Position numbers and translations under genes: made by a program. This document shows, one piece after another, positions 25,608 to 34,733 of a stretch of 64,000 nucleotides of DNA. The notes under the pieces are model-generated. The model was given only the letters and a program-made list of their open reading frames with translations, was not told the origin of the DNA and searched no databases. The stretch is taken from the NCBI GenBank assembly GCA_900539035.1, contig UQAU01000006.1, positions 1 to 64,000 on the forward strand, given 5' to 3'. Every line of letters starts with the position of its first letter. The first letter of the stretch is position 1. The DNA comes from an uncultured Collinsella sp. (GTDB lineage Bacteria > Actinomycetota > Coriobacteriia > Coriobacteriales > Coriobacteriaceae).

Positions 25608-25632
25608 AAAGCGCCGCCACGAGTGGCGCTTT
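25608..25632 (+). promoter_or_regulatory. Hairpin in the clpC leader
   Basis: AAAGCGCC-9 nt-GGCGCTTT lies 37 nt before the clpC ATG. A TATACT box at 25583-25588 may be the -10 of clpC, which would place the hairpin near the transcript start. It does not match CIRCE or a CtsR heptad repeat. Confidence 0.5.
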
Positions 25633-25668
25633 GCGTTTGAAAAACTAGCTCGTCTAAGAGGAACTAGC

Positions 25669-28311
25669 ATGTTAGACCGTTTTACCGATCGCGCGCGCAA
25701 GGTCATGTCCATGGCCAAGCAAGAGGCGCTCGATCTGCACTCAAATAAGGTGGGCACCGAGCACCTGCTGCTTGCGCTCGCTAAGGAGGACGAGGGTATT
25801 GCCGCCGAGGCACTGCGCTCGCTCGATATCTCCTACGATGACATCATGGATACCCTCAAAGAGGTCCAGACCACGGTTCCCGAGCCCAGCGAGGAGACCG
25901 AGGCTGCCAAGCTCGCCTTTACGCCGCTCGTCATCAGCGTGATGGAGCGCTCCTTCCGCGTGGCACGCGAGAACAACCAGACCTACGTTTCGACCGAGCA
26001 CTTGCTGATCGGCATCGTCGAAGAGGGCAACGGCATGGCCATGGACATCCTCATGCGCCTGGGCGTGTCGTCTGCTTCCATTAAAAAGGCCATCGAAAAG
26101 CTCACTGCCAAGGATCAGGACAAGAAGCGTCCGCTCGCTGGCGCTGGCGCTGGTCGTCCCGGTGCGGGCCTGCCGTTCTTTAGCGGCTCGGATGCCTCTC
26201 AGCAAAAGGGGAGCGGCACCGACACGCTCAAGCAGTTCGCCACCAACCTCACGCAAAAGGCGCGCGACGGCGAGCTCGATCCCGTGATTGGCCGCGAAAA
26301 GGAAGTCCAGCGCATGATGGAGATCCTTTCGCGCCGCACCAAGAACAATCCGCTTATCCTGGGCGATCCCGGCGTGGGCAAGACGGCTATCGTCGAGGGC
26401 CTGGCGCAGCAGATTGCTGCCGGCAATGTGCCCGAGAATCTTATGAACCAGAATATCTGGACGCTCGATCTGCCGGGTCTTGTCGCGGGTGCCAAGTATC
26501 GCGGTGAGTTTGAGGAGCGCCTCAAGAACGTGATCCAGGAGGCGACCGAAGCCGACGACGTCATCTTGTTTATCGACGAGATGCACACCATCATCGGTGC
26601 CGGTTCTGCCGAGGGTTCTATCGATGCGAGCTCTATGCTCAAGCCCGTGCTCGCGCGCGGTGCTTTCCAGATCATCGGTGCCACCACGGCCGAGGAGTTC
26701 CGCAAGTACCTTACCAAGGACCCGGCCTTCGAGCGTCGCTTCCAGACCATTGATGTCGAGGAGCCGAGCGTCGAGGACACGGTCAAGATCCTGACCGCGC
26801 TCAAGCCGCGCTACGAGGAGCACCACCATGTGCGCTATACGCAGGGTGCTATCGAGGCTGCCGCGAACCTTTCCAACCGCTACATACAGGATCGCTTCCT
26901 GCCCGATAAGGCCATCGACCTCATCGACGAGGCCGGTGCCCGCGCTCGCATCGCCGCGAATCGCGCGCCCGAGCCGGTGCGTGAGGCCGAGCATCGCATA
27001 GAGGAGCTCAAGGCCGCCGCGCAGGAGGCCACCGAGAGCGACGATATGAACAAGGCCGCCGAGATCACCGAGCAGCAGAAAGCTGCCGAGATTGAGCTCG
27101 CCGAGGCCAAGGCCGCCTGGACGGCCGAGCTCGACGCCAGCCCGCTCACCATCGACGTGAGCCAGATCGCCGATATCGTGTCCGTGACTTCGGGCGTGCC
27201 GGTGTCCTCGCTTACCGAGAGCGAGAGCCGTCGCCTGCTGCAAGCCGAAAGCGTGCTCAAGACGCGCATCATCGGTCAGGATGAGGCTGTCGAGGCCGTT
27301 GCCAAGGCCGTGCGCCGCAGCCGCTCGCCGCTCAAGGATCCGCGTCGCCCCGGCGGCAGCTTTATCTTCCTTGGTCCCACCGGCACGGGCAAGACCGAGC
27401 TCGCCAAGACGCTCGCCGAGTACCTCTTTGGCAGCAAGGATGCACTCATCAGCTTCGACATGTCCGAGTTCGGTAGCGAGTTCGAGGTCTCCAAGCTCAT
27501 CGGTAGCCCTCCGGGTTACGTCGGTCACGACGAGGGCGGCCAGCTCACCAAGGCCGTTCGTCGCCACCCGTACTCGGTCGTGCTGTTCGACGAGATCGAG
27601 AAGGCGCACCCCGATATCTTCAACATCTTGCTGCAGGTGCTGGAGGAGGGCCGCCTGACCGATAGCCAGGGCAAGACGGTCGACTTCCGCAACACCGTGA
27701 TCATCATGACGTCCAACGTGGGCGCTCGCGAGATTGCGCAGGATGCGAGCGTGGGCTTTGGCACCACCGGCGAGCAGGGCCTCACGTCGAGTGAGATCCG
27801 CGGCCGCGCGATGGGCGAGCTCAAGCGCCTGTTCCGCCCCGAGCTGCTCAACCGTATCGACGACATTGTGGTGTTCCAGAAGCTCTCGGGCGAGAATCTC
27901 ACCAAGATCGCGCACCTGCTGGTGGACGACCTACGTCAGCGTTTGATTGCCAACGGCATGAACATCAAGCTCACCGATGCGGCCTATGACAAGATCGTGG
28001 CCGAGGGCACCGACCTCACCAACGGTGCGCGTCCGCTGCGCCGTGCCATCCAAAAGCTCATCGAGGACCCGCTGTCCGAGGAGCTTCTGGCCGGCGAGTG
28101 GGGCGAGGGCGATACCGTCCTGTGCGACGTGGCCGATGGCAAGTTTGTCTTTAGCCACGGCACGGGCGAGATCCCGGCACCGCGTCCGGCGGGCACGCTC
28201 GGTGGCGATACCGCCCCGGCGGCACCGCACACCGGCAACGCCGCGCCTGTGAGCAGTGGCGTGAGCTCGGGCCCCGGCGGCATGATGCAAGCCGGTTCCG
28301 GCGCGCTGTAG
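25669..28311 (+). CDS. clpC: ATP-dependent Clp protease ATP-binding subunit ClpC
   Basis: An 880-residue Hsp100 AAA+ unfoldase that feeds ClpP. Two N-terminal Clp repeats (about 1-145), AAA1 with Walker A GDPGVGKT at 232-239, a short coiled middle region (RIEELKAAAQEATESDD..) typical of ClpC rather than ClpB, and AAA2 with GPTGTGKT at 569-576. A Gly/Pro/Ala-rich tail of about 55 residues (AAPHTGNAAPVSSGVSSG...) follows the usual end, which is unusual. mcsA/mcsB/ctsR are not next to it. The RBS is AAGAGGAACT. Confidence 0.93.
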   Translation: MLDRFTDRARKVMSMAKQEALDLHSNKVGTEHLLLALAKEDEGIAAEALRSLDISYDDIMDTLKEVQTTVPEPSEETEAAKLAFTPLVISVMERSFRVARENNQTYVSTEHLLIGIVEEGNGMAMDILMRLGVSSASIKKAIEKLTAKDQDKKRPLAGAGAGRPGAGLPFFSGSDASQQKGSGTDTLKQFATNLTQKARDGELDPVIGREKEVQRMMEILSRRTKNNPLILGDPGVGKTAIVEGLAQQIAAGNVPENLMNQNIWTLDLPGLVAGAKYRGEFEERLKNVIQEATEADDVILFIDEMHTIIGAGSAEGSIDASSMLKPVLARGAFQIIGATTAEEFRKYLTKDPAFERRFQTIDVEEPSVEDTVKILTALKPRYEEHHHVRYTQGAIEAAANLSNRYIQDRFLPDKAIDLIDEAGARARIAANRAPEPVREAEHRIEELKAAAQEATESDDMNKAAEITEQQKAAEIELAEAKAAWTAELDASPLTIDVSQIADIVSVTSGVPVSSLTESESRRLLQAESVLKTRIIGQDEAVEAVAKAVRRSRSPLKDPRRPGGSFIFLGPTGTGKTELAKTLAEYLFGSKDALISFDMSEFGSEFEVSKLIGSPPGYVGHDEGGQLTKAVRRHPYSVVLFDEIEKAHPDIFNILLQVLEEGRLTDSQGKTVDFRNTVIIMTSNVGAREIAQDASVGFGTTGEQGLTSSEIRGRAMGELKRLFRPELLNRIDDIVVFQKLSGENLTKIAHLLVDDLRQRLIANGMNIKLTDAAYDKIVAEGTDLTNGARPLRRAIQKLIEDPLSEELLAGEWGEGDTVLCDVADGKFVFSHGTGEIPAPRPAGTLGGDTAPAAPHTGNAAPVSSGVSSGPGGMMQAGSGAL

Positions 28312-28336
28312 GGCGTGGCGACAATTTGATACGCGC

Positions 28337-28368
28337 AATCGAGGCGCTCTGGCAAGGGCGCCTCGATT
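28337..28368 (+). terminator. Hairpin after clpC
   Basis: AATCGAGGCGC-10 nt-GCGCCTCGATT, an 11-bp perfect stem, followed only by TGTAG; a probable 3' end structure without a real T-run. Confidence 0.6.
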
Positions 28369-28524
28369 TGTAGAGCTGCGAAGTTGTGATCGTTACGCTA
28401 TGCGGTTCGCCGTTAGCCGATGATGCGAGAGCGCTCGGCGTTTTCGACTGGTTTATGCAAACGAAGTCTGGGAATATACAAGGCGCATGTCTTATTGTCT
28501 AACCAGTTGCGCCAAGGAGGCACC

Positions 28525-29982
28525 ATGGACTACAAGATCACCGGCTATGAGCCCGCCCAGCTGTTCCATTTCTTTGAGGAGGTCAGCGCGATTCCCCGCG
28601 GGTCTGGCAACGAGAAGGGCATCAGCGATTTCCTGGTTGCGTTTGCCAAGGAGCGCGGCCTCGATGTGTACCAGGACGAGGTCTACAACGTCATCATTCG
28701 CAAGCCCGCATCTGCCGGTGCCGAGAATGCCCCGACCGTGATGCTGCAGGGCCATATCGACATGGTGTGCGACAAGTTGGGCTCCGTCGAGCACGACTTT
28801 ACGACCGACGGTATCGACCTGGTCGTCAAGGACGGCGTCCTCACCGCTAACGGCACCACCCTGGGTGCCGACAACGGTATCGCCGTCGCGCTTATGCTTA
28901 CCGTGCTCAACGACGATTCGATTGCCCATCCGGCCCTCGAGTGCGTATTCACCACCGACGAGGAGACTGGCCTGGTCGGCGCCGAGACGCTCGACAAGTC
29001 CCAGATTAGCGCCCGCACCATGATTAACCTCGATTCCGAGGAAGAGGGCGTTGCCACCGTCAGCTGCGCCGGCGGCGTCGTCGTTACCTACACCTGCCCC
29101 ATCGTGCGCGAGCACAAGACCGGTAGCACCCTCACGCTCGACATCTCCGGCCTGCTGGGCGGTCACTCCGGCAGCGATATCCACCTGGAGCGCGGCAACG
29201 GCAACCTCATCATGGCCCGCATTATCGACCGCCTGATGGTTGCCGGCGAGCCCGCCATCGTTAGCTTTAACGGCGGCACCAAGGACAACGCCATCAACCG
29301 TGAGTGCAAGGCCGTTCTGGTCTACGCTGACCACGCTGCCGCCGAAGCCGCGGCCCAGATCGCAAAGGGCATCATCGCCGACGTCACTGCCGAGCTCGAG
29401 GTCTTCGACCCCGGCTTTACCTGCGCCGTCGAGATTGCCGACGACGCCGAGGTCGAGGCCATGGACCAGAAGTCCGCGCTTGCCCTCATCCGCGCTCTGC
29501 GTCTTGCCCCTAACGGCGTGATTCGCCGCAACGTCGCCACCGACGGCTCCGTCGAGGTTTCCTCCAACATCGGTGTGGTTGCCACTTCTGACGACGAGGT
29601 CAAGATCATGCTGTCCCCGCGCTCTTCGATCACCTCGCTGCAGAACGAGTTCAAGGACCGTCTGCAGACGCTGGCCGATGTCCTGGGCTTCGACGCCAAG
29701 TTCGAGTTCGAGTATCCCGGCTGGAGCTATGCCGAGCATTCGCCGGTCCGCGACGTCTTTGTCGAGAGCTATCGCGAGCTCTTTGGCTCCGAGCTGCGCA
29801 TCGAGTCCATTCACGCCGGCCTTGAGTGCGGTCTGTTTGCCGAGGCCCTGCACGGTCTAGACGCCATCGCCGTGGGCCCGACGCTCTCCGATGTCCACAC
29901 CCCGGACGAGAGCATGGAGCTCGCTTCTGCCGAGCGCTTCTACGAGCTGCTCATCGACGTCCTCAAGCGCCTTGCCGCGTAA
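28525..29982 (+). CDS. pepD: Aminoacyl-histidine dipeptidase (PepD-like, M20 family)
   Basis: A 485-residue two-domain zinc peptidase. Metal ligands are seen in LQGHIDM (H77, D79), GADNGIA and TTDEETGLVGA (Glu base and ligand), and a later His near the C-terminus (SDVHTPDESM). It should cleave dipeptides with N-terminal or C-terminal His and similar substrates. The start at 28525 has a strong AAGGAGG; the longer upstream frame is not needed. Confidence 0.93.
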   Translation: MDYKITGYEPAQLFHFFEEVSAIPRGSGNEKGISDFLVAFAKERGLDVYQDEVYNVIIRKPASAGAENAPTVMLQGHIDMVCDKLGSVEHDFTTDGIDLVVKDGVLTANGTTLGADNGIAVALMLTVLNDDSIAHPALECVFTTDEETGLVGAETLDKSQISARTMINLDSEEEGVATVSCAGGVVVTYTCPIVREHKTGSTLTLDISGLLGGHSGSDIHLERGNGNLIMARIIDRLMVAGEPAIVSFNGGTKDNAINRECKAVLVYADHAAAEAAAQIAKGIIADVTAELEVFDPGFTCAVEIADDAEVEAMDQKSALALIRALRLAPNGVIRRNVATDGSVEVSSNIGVVATSDDEVKIMLSPRSSITSLQNEFKDRLQTLADVLGFDAKFEFEYPGWSYAEHSPVRDVFVESYRELFGSELRIESIHAGLECGLFAEALHGLDAIAVGPTLSDVHTPDESMELASAERFYELLIDVLKRLAA

Positions 29983-30037
29983 AGGTTGCGCTAGCAGCAG
30001 TCCGAGTCACGTGCTAGCGGATTGCAAATGACATTAC

Positions 30038-30082
30038 GAGAGGGGGCATCCGAGCTTTTGCGACGGGTGCCCCCTCTCTTTT
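30038..30082. terminator. Terminator between pepD and hipA
   Basis: GAGAGGGGGCA ... TGCCCCCTCTC with a 19-nt loop, followed by TTTTG on the plus strand. It can also stop hipA transcription from the other side, though with a weaker T-run. Confidence 0.85.
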
Positions 30083-30109
30083 GTTTGATAATTGCGAAAT
30101 TACAGCCAC

Positions 30110-31414
30110 CTAGTCCATTTCTGCCCTGATGAGGTCGAGGGTGCGTTGGCAGTTTTCGCGGACGGGGCCGAGCATATGCTCGCGCAGGTCCGCCATGCCG
30201 GGCAGGTCGGCGTATTCGTCCATGACCTCTTCCATGCAAATGGGCACCTCGTAGGCGAGGTCTATCATGGTCGCAAAGCAAAACTTCTCGGATAGCCCGG
30301 CATCGGTAAGCGTCGCCTCCAGCGCGGGGTCGCCCATACCGTGGTATCGGCGGATAGCACCTGGACCGATGCTCCCCACACGATTTTCGCCGCCAACGCT
30401 CATGGCAAGGCGCGCCCGGCGGCGCATGCGCTCGTACGCCAAACCCGACGCGACATCGTACATTCGAGCCATCATGGCTGCGCCGTCGTTTCCAAGGAGC
30501 AGGGAATAGTTTTTCGCGTGCGCATCCGGTGCGCCGATAATGGCGTTGAAGAACAGTATCTGCGTAAACAGATACAGGTTAAGTTGATGGTGGCTCGTAT
30601 TTACGAGGAGCTCTTGAATGTCGCGTGTGGTCGGGCCGCCGTCTGCCGTGTACTTTTGGGCGGGCATCACCCCAAGTGCCTGACAGAGGTCTTCTTGATG
30701 TAGGCGCCTGATCGTTCCGTCTTTGACTTTCACGCGGTCATAGCGCTCAACAATGAGGGCAGGTTCGTCCTCAAACATACGATATTCGACGTTTGCCGTT
30801 GCGATGCCGGCGCGCTGGGCGCTTTTCATGCAGACAAACTCATTGAGAGCCTCGAGTTTAAATCCGATAACGCCATTTTTGAAAATATGCGTCGTGGGCG
30901 AGGAGCCCATGCATTCGCACCAGCGGCCGTTTATGAACGCGAGCGCGAACTTGCCCTGGTTGCCTCCAAGTGACCAACTTTCATCTAGACCCATCCACGA
31001 TGCATCGCGGTCATCTCTGATCGACTTGAGACGAAGAGCAATTTCGTGGTCGTCTATAGGGCGGTATTCGCCAGCGCGATGCAGGACGGCATCGGCATCT
31101 TCTTCGGCACAAAACTGCACTCCGCCCGGACAGTCGAGTCCGATATGGCTGAGCAACGCAACGGAATTGTTGGGCCTAACGTCGAATTCGGCGGCAATCG
31201 CTTTTCGCTGGTCCTCGCTGTCGGGTAGAAGGCCAAACAAGTACGGATTCATGACCTGTTGGCCGTATGTGCGATTCGATACGGGTATGTTGGTCGATAG
31301 GGCTGGCCAGTCATAGTCATGATCGTAGGTAAAGCTGATAAGACCGTTCTCATCTTGCGTGAGCGTTCCCGCAGGTACGCCGCAAATAATGGTCCGAAGT
31401 GATGTTCTGGCCAT
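30110..31414 (-). CDS. hipA: HipA-family Ser/Thr kinase toxin
   Basis: A 434-residue HipA-like kinase. The Gly-rich loop SLGGNQGKFAL (148-158) contains the autophosphorylation region, followed by ERYDR (223-227), HQEDLCQALG (239-248), the catalytic D297 in DAHAKN and the metal D320 in MYDVASG. E. coli HipA phosphorylates glutamyl-tRNA synthetase; the target here is unknown. It lies 3 nt behind hipB on the same strand, so the pair is one operon with the antitoxin first, the usual hipBA order. Confidence 0.92.
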   Translation of the reverse strand: MARTSLRTIICGVPAGTLTQDENGLISFTYDHDYDWPALSTNIPVSNRTYGQQVMNPYLFGLLPDSEDQRKAIAAEFDVRPNNSVALLSHIGLDCPGGVQFCAEEDADAVLHRAGEYRPIDDHEIALRLKSIRDDRDASWMGLDESWSLGGNQGKFALAFINGRWCECMGSSPTTHIFKNGVIGFKLEALNEFVCMKSAQRAGIATANVEYRMFEDEPALIVERYDRVKVKDGTIRRLHQEDLCQALGVMPAQKYTADGGPTTRDIQELLVNTSHHQLNLYLFTQILFFNAIIGAPDAHAKNYSLLLGNDGAAMMARMYDVASGLAYERMRRRARLAMSVGGENRVGSIGPGAIRRYHGMGDPALEATLTDAGLSEKFCFATMIDLAYEVPICMEEVMDEYADLPGMADLREHMLGPVRENCQRTLDLIRAEMD

Positions 31415-31417
31415 TGG

Positions 31418-31888
31418 CTATTTCCCTTCGGGCTTGGTTTGGTTAGATGCGTTTGCGGCAATCGAGACTCCGAGATTGGACATGGCGAAATCGGCGAAGA
31501 CCTCGTCGTAGAGTGCGGATGTAAAGGGGGCATCTGCAAGAGCCGGAATGGTTGTGCTGCGACGGTTGCGATGATGAAGACGTTGAGCGTGATGGCTCCT
31601 GGGGATGCTGCGAGGCAGCGGATTGGCATGCGGAGCGTCGACTGGTCGCTCGTTTTTCGCTTCGCCGATATCCCCTTGAGCGGCGAGCGCCAGTCCAAGA
31701 GCGTCGAAAATAGCCAGCAACTTGTCGAGTCGAATGCCGGTGGCGTCTCCTAGCTCGAGCGATGCGAGCAGGCGCTCCGAAACACCGGCCTTTTTGGCGA
31801 GGGCGGCACGGGTGAGACCCTGAGTCTCGCGTGCCTGGCGCACGTAGATGCCAGCTTGGCGCGGTGTGGTGATGGGAAGGGTATCCAC
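31418..31888 (-). CDS. hipB: HipB-like antitoxin with XRE HTH domain
   Basis: A 156-residue protein: an XRE helix-turn-helix at about residues 12-70 (QARETQGLTRAALAKKAGVSERLLASLELG), then an unusually long tail of about 85 residues rich in Arg, Pro and His, compared with about 88 residues in total for E. coli HipB. The tail ends with SNLGVSIAANASNQT. It should neutralise HipA and repress the operon through the triple site upstream. Confidence 0.88.
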   Translation of the reverse strand: MDTLPITTPRQAGIYVRQARETQGLTRAALAKKAGVSERLLASLELGDATGIRLDKLLAIFDALGLALAAQGDIGEAKNERPVDAPHANPLPRSIPRSHHAQRLHHRNRRSTTIPALADAPFTSALYDEVFADFAMSNLGVSIAANASNQTKPEGK

Positions 31889-31903
31889 GGCTATCTCCTA
31901 ACG

Positions 31904-31971
31904 TGCAGACTTTTGCATATCAGTATGACATGCAAAAGTCTGCACGAATAGGCATTATGCAAAACTCTGCA
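31904..31971 (-). promoter_or_regulatory. Triple operator of hipBA
   Basis: Three 14-bp sites of the form TGCA-N6-TGCA: TGCAGACTTTTGCA (31904), TGCAAAAGTCTGCA (31931) and TGCAAAACTCTGCA (31958). Starts are exactly 27 bp apart. Sites 1 and 2 also form a 16-bp perfect inverted repeat with an 11-bp spacer. They lie just upstream of hipB. Confidence 0.85.
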
Positions 31972-32011
31972 TGAGACTCCTACATTGAGGTTGGCTTATG
32001 AGAGGCGTTTT

Positions 32012-32590
32012 TTATATCGCGAGGATCCCAAGGTGCTCAAGCAAGATCTTAAGCCCGATGAGGATGAGCACGACGCCACCCACGATGGTGGCGGGTTTTT
32101 CGTAGCGCGCGCCAAAGGTGTGGCCGATCGCTACGCCGGCGACGGAGAAGATAAACGTTGTGACGCCGATAAGCGATACAGCGGGAACGATGTCGACCGA
32201 GAGCGCCGCAAACGAGATGCCTACGGCTAGGGCGTCAATTGAGGTGGCGATGGCGAGGATTAGGTACTCGCCCAGGTCAATCTTTTCGGCATCCTTGCCG
32301 TCGCCCTCGTCCTCGTCCTCGGTGAAGGCCTCCCACAGCATTTTGCCGCCGATGAAGGCGAGCAGGATAAAGGCGATCCAGTGGTCGATGGGGCCGATGA
32401 TGCCCATAAACTGGCTGCCAAGCGCCCATCCGATTACGGGCATGCCGGCCTGAAAGCCGCCAAAGAACAGGCCGAGCACCACGGCGACTTTAAGGTTGAT
32501 CTTTTTCATGCCGAGACCCTTGCAGATGGATACGGCAAAGGCGTCCATCGAAAGGCCAACGGCGAGCAACACGAGCTCTGCGAGTCCCAT
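32012..32590 (-). CDS. mntP: Manganese efflux pump MntP
   Basis: A 192-residue membrane protein with six predicted helices in two halves. The paired Asp-containing motifs LSMDAFAVSI (near 12-21) and TSIDALAVGIS (near 115-125) are diagnostic of MntP. The middle loop is strongly acidic (TEDEDEGDGKDAE). It exports Mn2+. The start at 32590 follows AGAGGGAG; the longer frame upstream is within the riboswitch. It is on the minus strand behind a yybP-ykoY riboswitch. Confidence 0.95.
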   Translation of the reverse strand: MGLAELVLLAVGLSMDAFAVSICKGLGMKKINLKVAVVLGLFFGGFQAGMPVIGWALGSQFMGIIGPIDHWIAFILLAFIGGKMLWEAFTEDEDEGDGKDAEKIDLGEYLILAIATSIDALAVGISFAALSVDIVPAVSLIGVTTFIFSVAGVAIGHTFGARYEKPATIVGGVVLILIGLKILLEHLGILAI

Positions 32591-32639
32591 AGTCTGGCTC
32601 CCTCTCTGCGGGCGGGCCCGCGTGTACCTCTTGGGGGAG

Positions 32640-32781
32640 TAACAAAAAAGACCCGTGGCGTACGCGTTGCGCGCACAGCCACGAGTCTCGTTCATTAAGG
32701 CAAGCCAGGCCACATCGGCCAGTATGTTGACTTGCCGCGCCATCGGAGGCGAACCCGATCACGCGACTACTCCCTCATTTA
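32640..32781 (-). promoter_or_regulatory. yybP-ykoY manganese riboswitch
   Basis: Read leftward: GGGAGTAGTCGCG, then GGCAAGTCAACATACTGGCC, then ATGAACGAGAC, the conserved core of the yybP-ykoY aptamer. It is followed by a hairpin ACTCGTGGC ... GCCACGGGT with CTTTTTTG, a terminator that includes part of the aptamer's 3' strand. Mn2+ binding should prevent the terminator and allow mntP expression. Confidence 0.95.
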
Positions 32782-32937
32782 TGTGAACACCGATGCTACC
32801 ACATGGGCAGCTCGTTTGGGGCGGCGCTCTCGGCTGTGTTCGCTCATTCTGTAAGCATCGGATTTCGCAAGCGCCGCGGGGGCAAACCGTGAGAAACTAT
32901 TTAGCGTTTATGGAGCGTATACGATGGGAGCGATGCC

Positions 32938-34005
32938 TTGGATAAGAACGAGCTGCAAAAGCGTATGGAACAGGCCATCCGCCTGACTGCCCCCGGCCAG
33001 CCGATCCGCACCGCCCTCGACATGATCATTGCCGGTCACCTGGGCGCCCTTATCTGCGTCGGCGACACCGAAAACGTGCTCGCTGCCGGTAACGACGGCT
33101 TCCCGCTCAACATTTCGTTCACCTCGAACCGTCTGTTCGAGCTCTCCAAGATGGACGGTGCCATCGTCATCGACGGCGACCTCACCCAGATCCTGCGCGC
33201 CAACTTCCACCTCAATCCTGATCCCTCGCTTGCCACAAGCGAGACGGGCATGCGTCATCGCACCGCCGCTCGCATGTCGGTGCTCACCGACGCCATCGTG
33301 ATTTCGGTCTCGGCCCGTCGTGCCGTCGTTAACGTGTACGTTCACGGCAAGAGCTACGAGATCCAGCCCGTCACCACCATCATGAGCTCGGTCAACCAGC
33401 TCGTCGCCACGCTCCAGACCACCCGTCAGTCGCTCGACCGCTCCCTGCTGCGCCTGACGGCCCTTGAGCTCGACGACTACGTTACGCTCGCCGACATCAC
33501 GAGCATCTTCTCGAGCTTCGAGATCATGCAGCAGGCAAAGACCGAGCTTAAGGATTGCATCGTCAAGCTGGGCAACCAGGGCAAGCTCGTGCAGATGCAG
33601 CTCGAGCAGCTCGCCGGCTCCAGTATGGATACCGAGTACGACCTGATGATTCGCGACTACGCGAGCGATTCTTCCGAGGCTAATGCCGAGAAGATTCGTG
33701 CAGAGCTCGCTCGCATGACGCCTAAGGACCTGTCCGACCCGCAGCACGTGGCGGCAGTTCTGGGTTACGACGACCTGGACGAGGACTCCGTCATGACGCC
33801 GCTGGGCCTGCGCACGCTTTCGCGCGTGTCCGTCGTGCGCGACGGCGTGGCCGAGAAGATCGTCGACGAGTACGGCTCGCTGCAGGAGCTCATGGATGAC
33901 ATCAGCGAGGATCCGGAGCGCCTGGGCGACTTTGGCGTCAACAACCCTGCCATTCTTGCGGACTCCCTGTACCGCATGAAGGGCACCAAACAGGGGAACG
34001 CATAA
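32938..34005 (+). CDS. disA: Diadenylate cyclase DisA
   Basis: DisA makes c-di-AMP from two ATP and scans DNA. The DAC domain has DGA at 73-75 (MDGAIVIDGD) and RHRTA at 106-110; a linker and C-terminal HhH DNA-binding region follow (LGLRTLSRVSVVRDGVAEKIVDEYGSLQELM). The 355-residue length is typical. The start is TTG at 32938 with GGGAG 7 nt upstream. It overlaps the ispD start by 1 nt. Confidence 0.95.
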   Translation: MDKNELQKRMEQAIRLTAPGQPIRTALDMIIAGHLGALICVGDTENVLAAGNDGFPLNISFTSNRLFELSKMDGAIVIDGDLTQILRANFHLNPDPSLATSETGMRHRTAARMSVLTDAIVISVSARRAVVNVYVHGKSYEIQPVTTIMSSVNQLVATLQTTRQSLDRSLLRLTALELDDYVTLADITSIFSSFEIMQQAKTELKDCIVKLGNQGKLVQMQLEQLAGSSMDTEYDLMIRDYASDSSEANAEKIRAELARMTPKDLSDPQHVAAVLGYDDLDEDSVMTPLGLRTLSRVSVVRDGVAEKIVDEYGSLQELMDDISEDPERLGDFGVNNPAILADSLYRMKGTKQGNA

Positions 34006-34733
34006 TGGCGCCCGTATGCGCCGTGGTCGTTGCCGGTGGCAGCGGCCAGCGCTTTGGTAACCCCGGTGGCAAGCAGCTCGTCAATGTAGCGGGCCGTCCG
34101 CTTATGAGCTGGTCCATCCGCGCATTTGACCGTAGCGATAAGGTCGGCCACATCGTGGTGGTTTGCCCTGCCGAGCGCCGTGCCGAGATGCGCCGCCTGG
34201 CCATCGACCCGTTTGACTATGACACGCCCATCAGCTTTGCCGATGCCGGCGATACTCGTCAGGATTCCACCCGCGCCGGCGTGCACGCGGTGCCGGCGGG
34301 CTTTGAATACGTCGCCATTCACGATGGCGCTCGTCCGCTCATCACGACCGAGGCCATCGATCATGCGATCGACGTGCTTGTGGGCGACCGCTCGCTCGAC
34401 GGTGTCGTGTGCGGTCAACCCGCGATCGACACGCTCAAGATCGTCGACGGCGATAACATCGTCGAGACGCCGCCGCGTGAGCTCTATTGGGCTGCGCAGA
34501 CGCCGCAGATCTTTAGCGTCGATGCTATGAAGCGCGCCCACGCTGCAGCCATTGCCGAGGGCTTTATCGGCACCGATGATTCGTCGCTGGTCGAGCGCAT
34601 GGGTGGGCGCGTCCGCTGCGTCCAGAGCCCGCGCGATAACCTTAAGGTGACGGTGCCCGAGGACTTGCGTCCCGTAACCGCGATTCTGCTTGGCCGTATG
34701 GCCGAGGGAGAGGACCTTCCCCATGTTCAGTAA
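34005..34733 (+). CDS. ispD: 2-C-methyl-D-erythritol 4-phosphate cytidylyltransferase
   Basis: IspD transfers CMP to MEP in the non-mevalonate pathway. The nucleotide loop VVVAGGSGQRFG, IHDGARPL and the C-terminal DNLKVTVPEDL are typical. It has 242 residues. The ATG overlaps the disA stop (TAATG). Confidence 0.95.
   Translation: MAPVCAVVVAGGSGQRFGNPGGKQLVNVAGRPLMSWSIRAFDRSDKVGHIVVVCPAERRAEMRRLAIDPFDYDTPISFADAGDTRQDSTRAGVHAVPAGFEYVAIHDGARPLITTEAIDHAIDVLVGDRSLDGVVCGQPAIDTLKIVDGDNIVETPPRELYWAAQTPQIFSVDAMKRAHAAAIAEGFIGTDDSSLVERMGGRVRCVQSPRDNLKVTVPEDLRPVTAILLGRMAEGEDLPHVQ

Noticed and set aside
25741..27915. 724-codon frame antisense to clpC
   Set aside because: A shadow of GC-rich codon usage in clpC; it has no family and the clpC frame is complete. 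The same applies to the long antisense frames over tuf, lysS, pepD and leuC.
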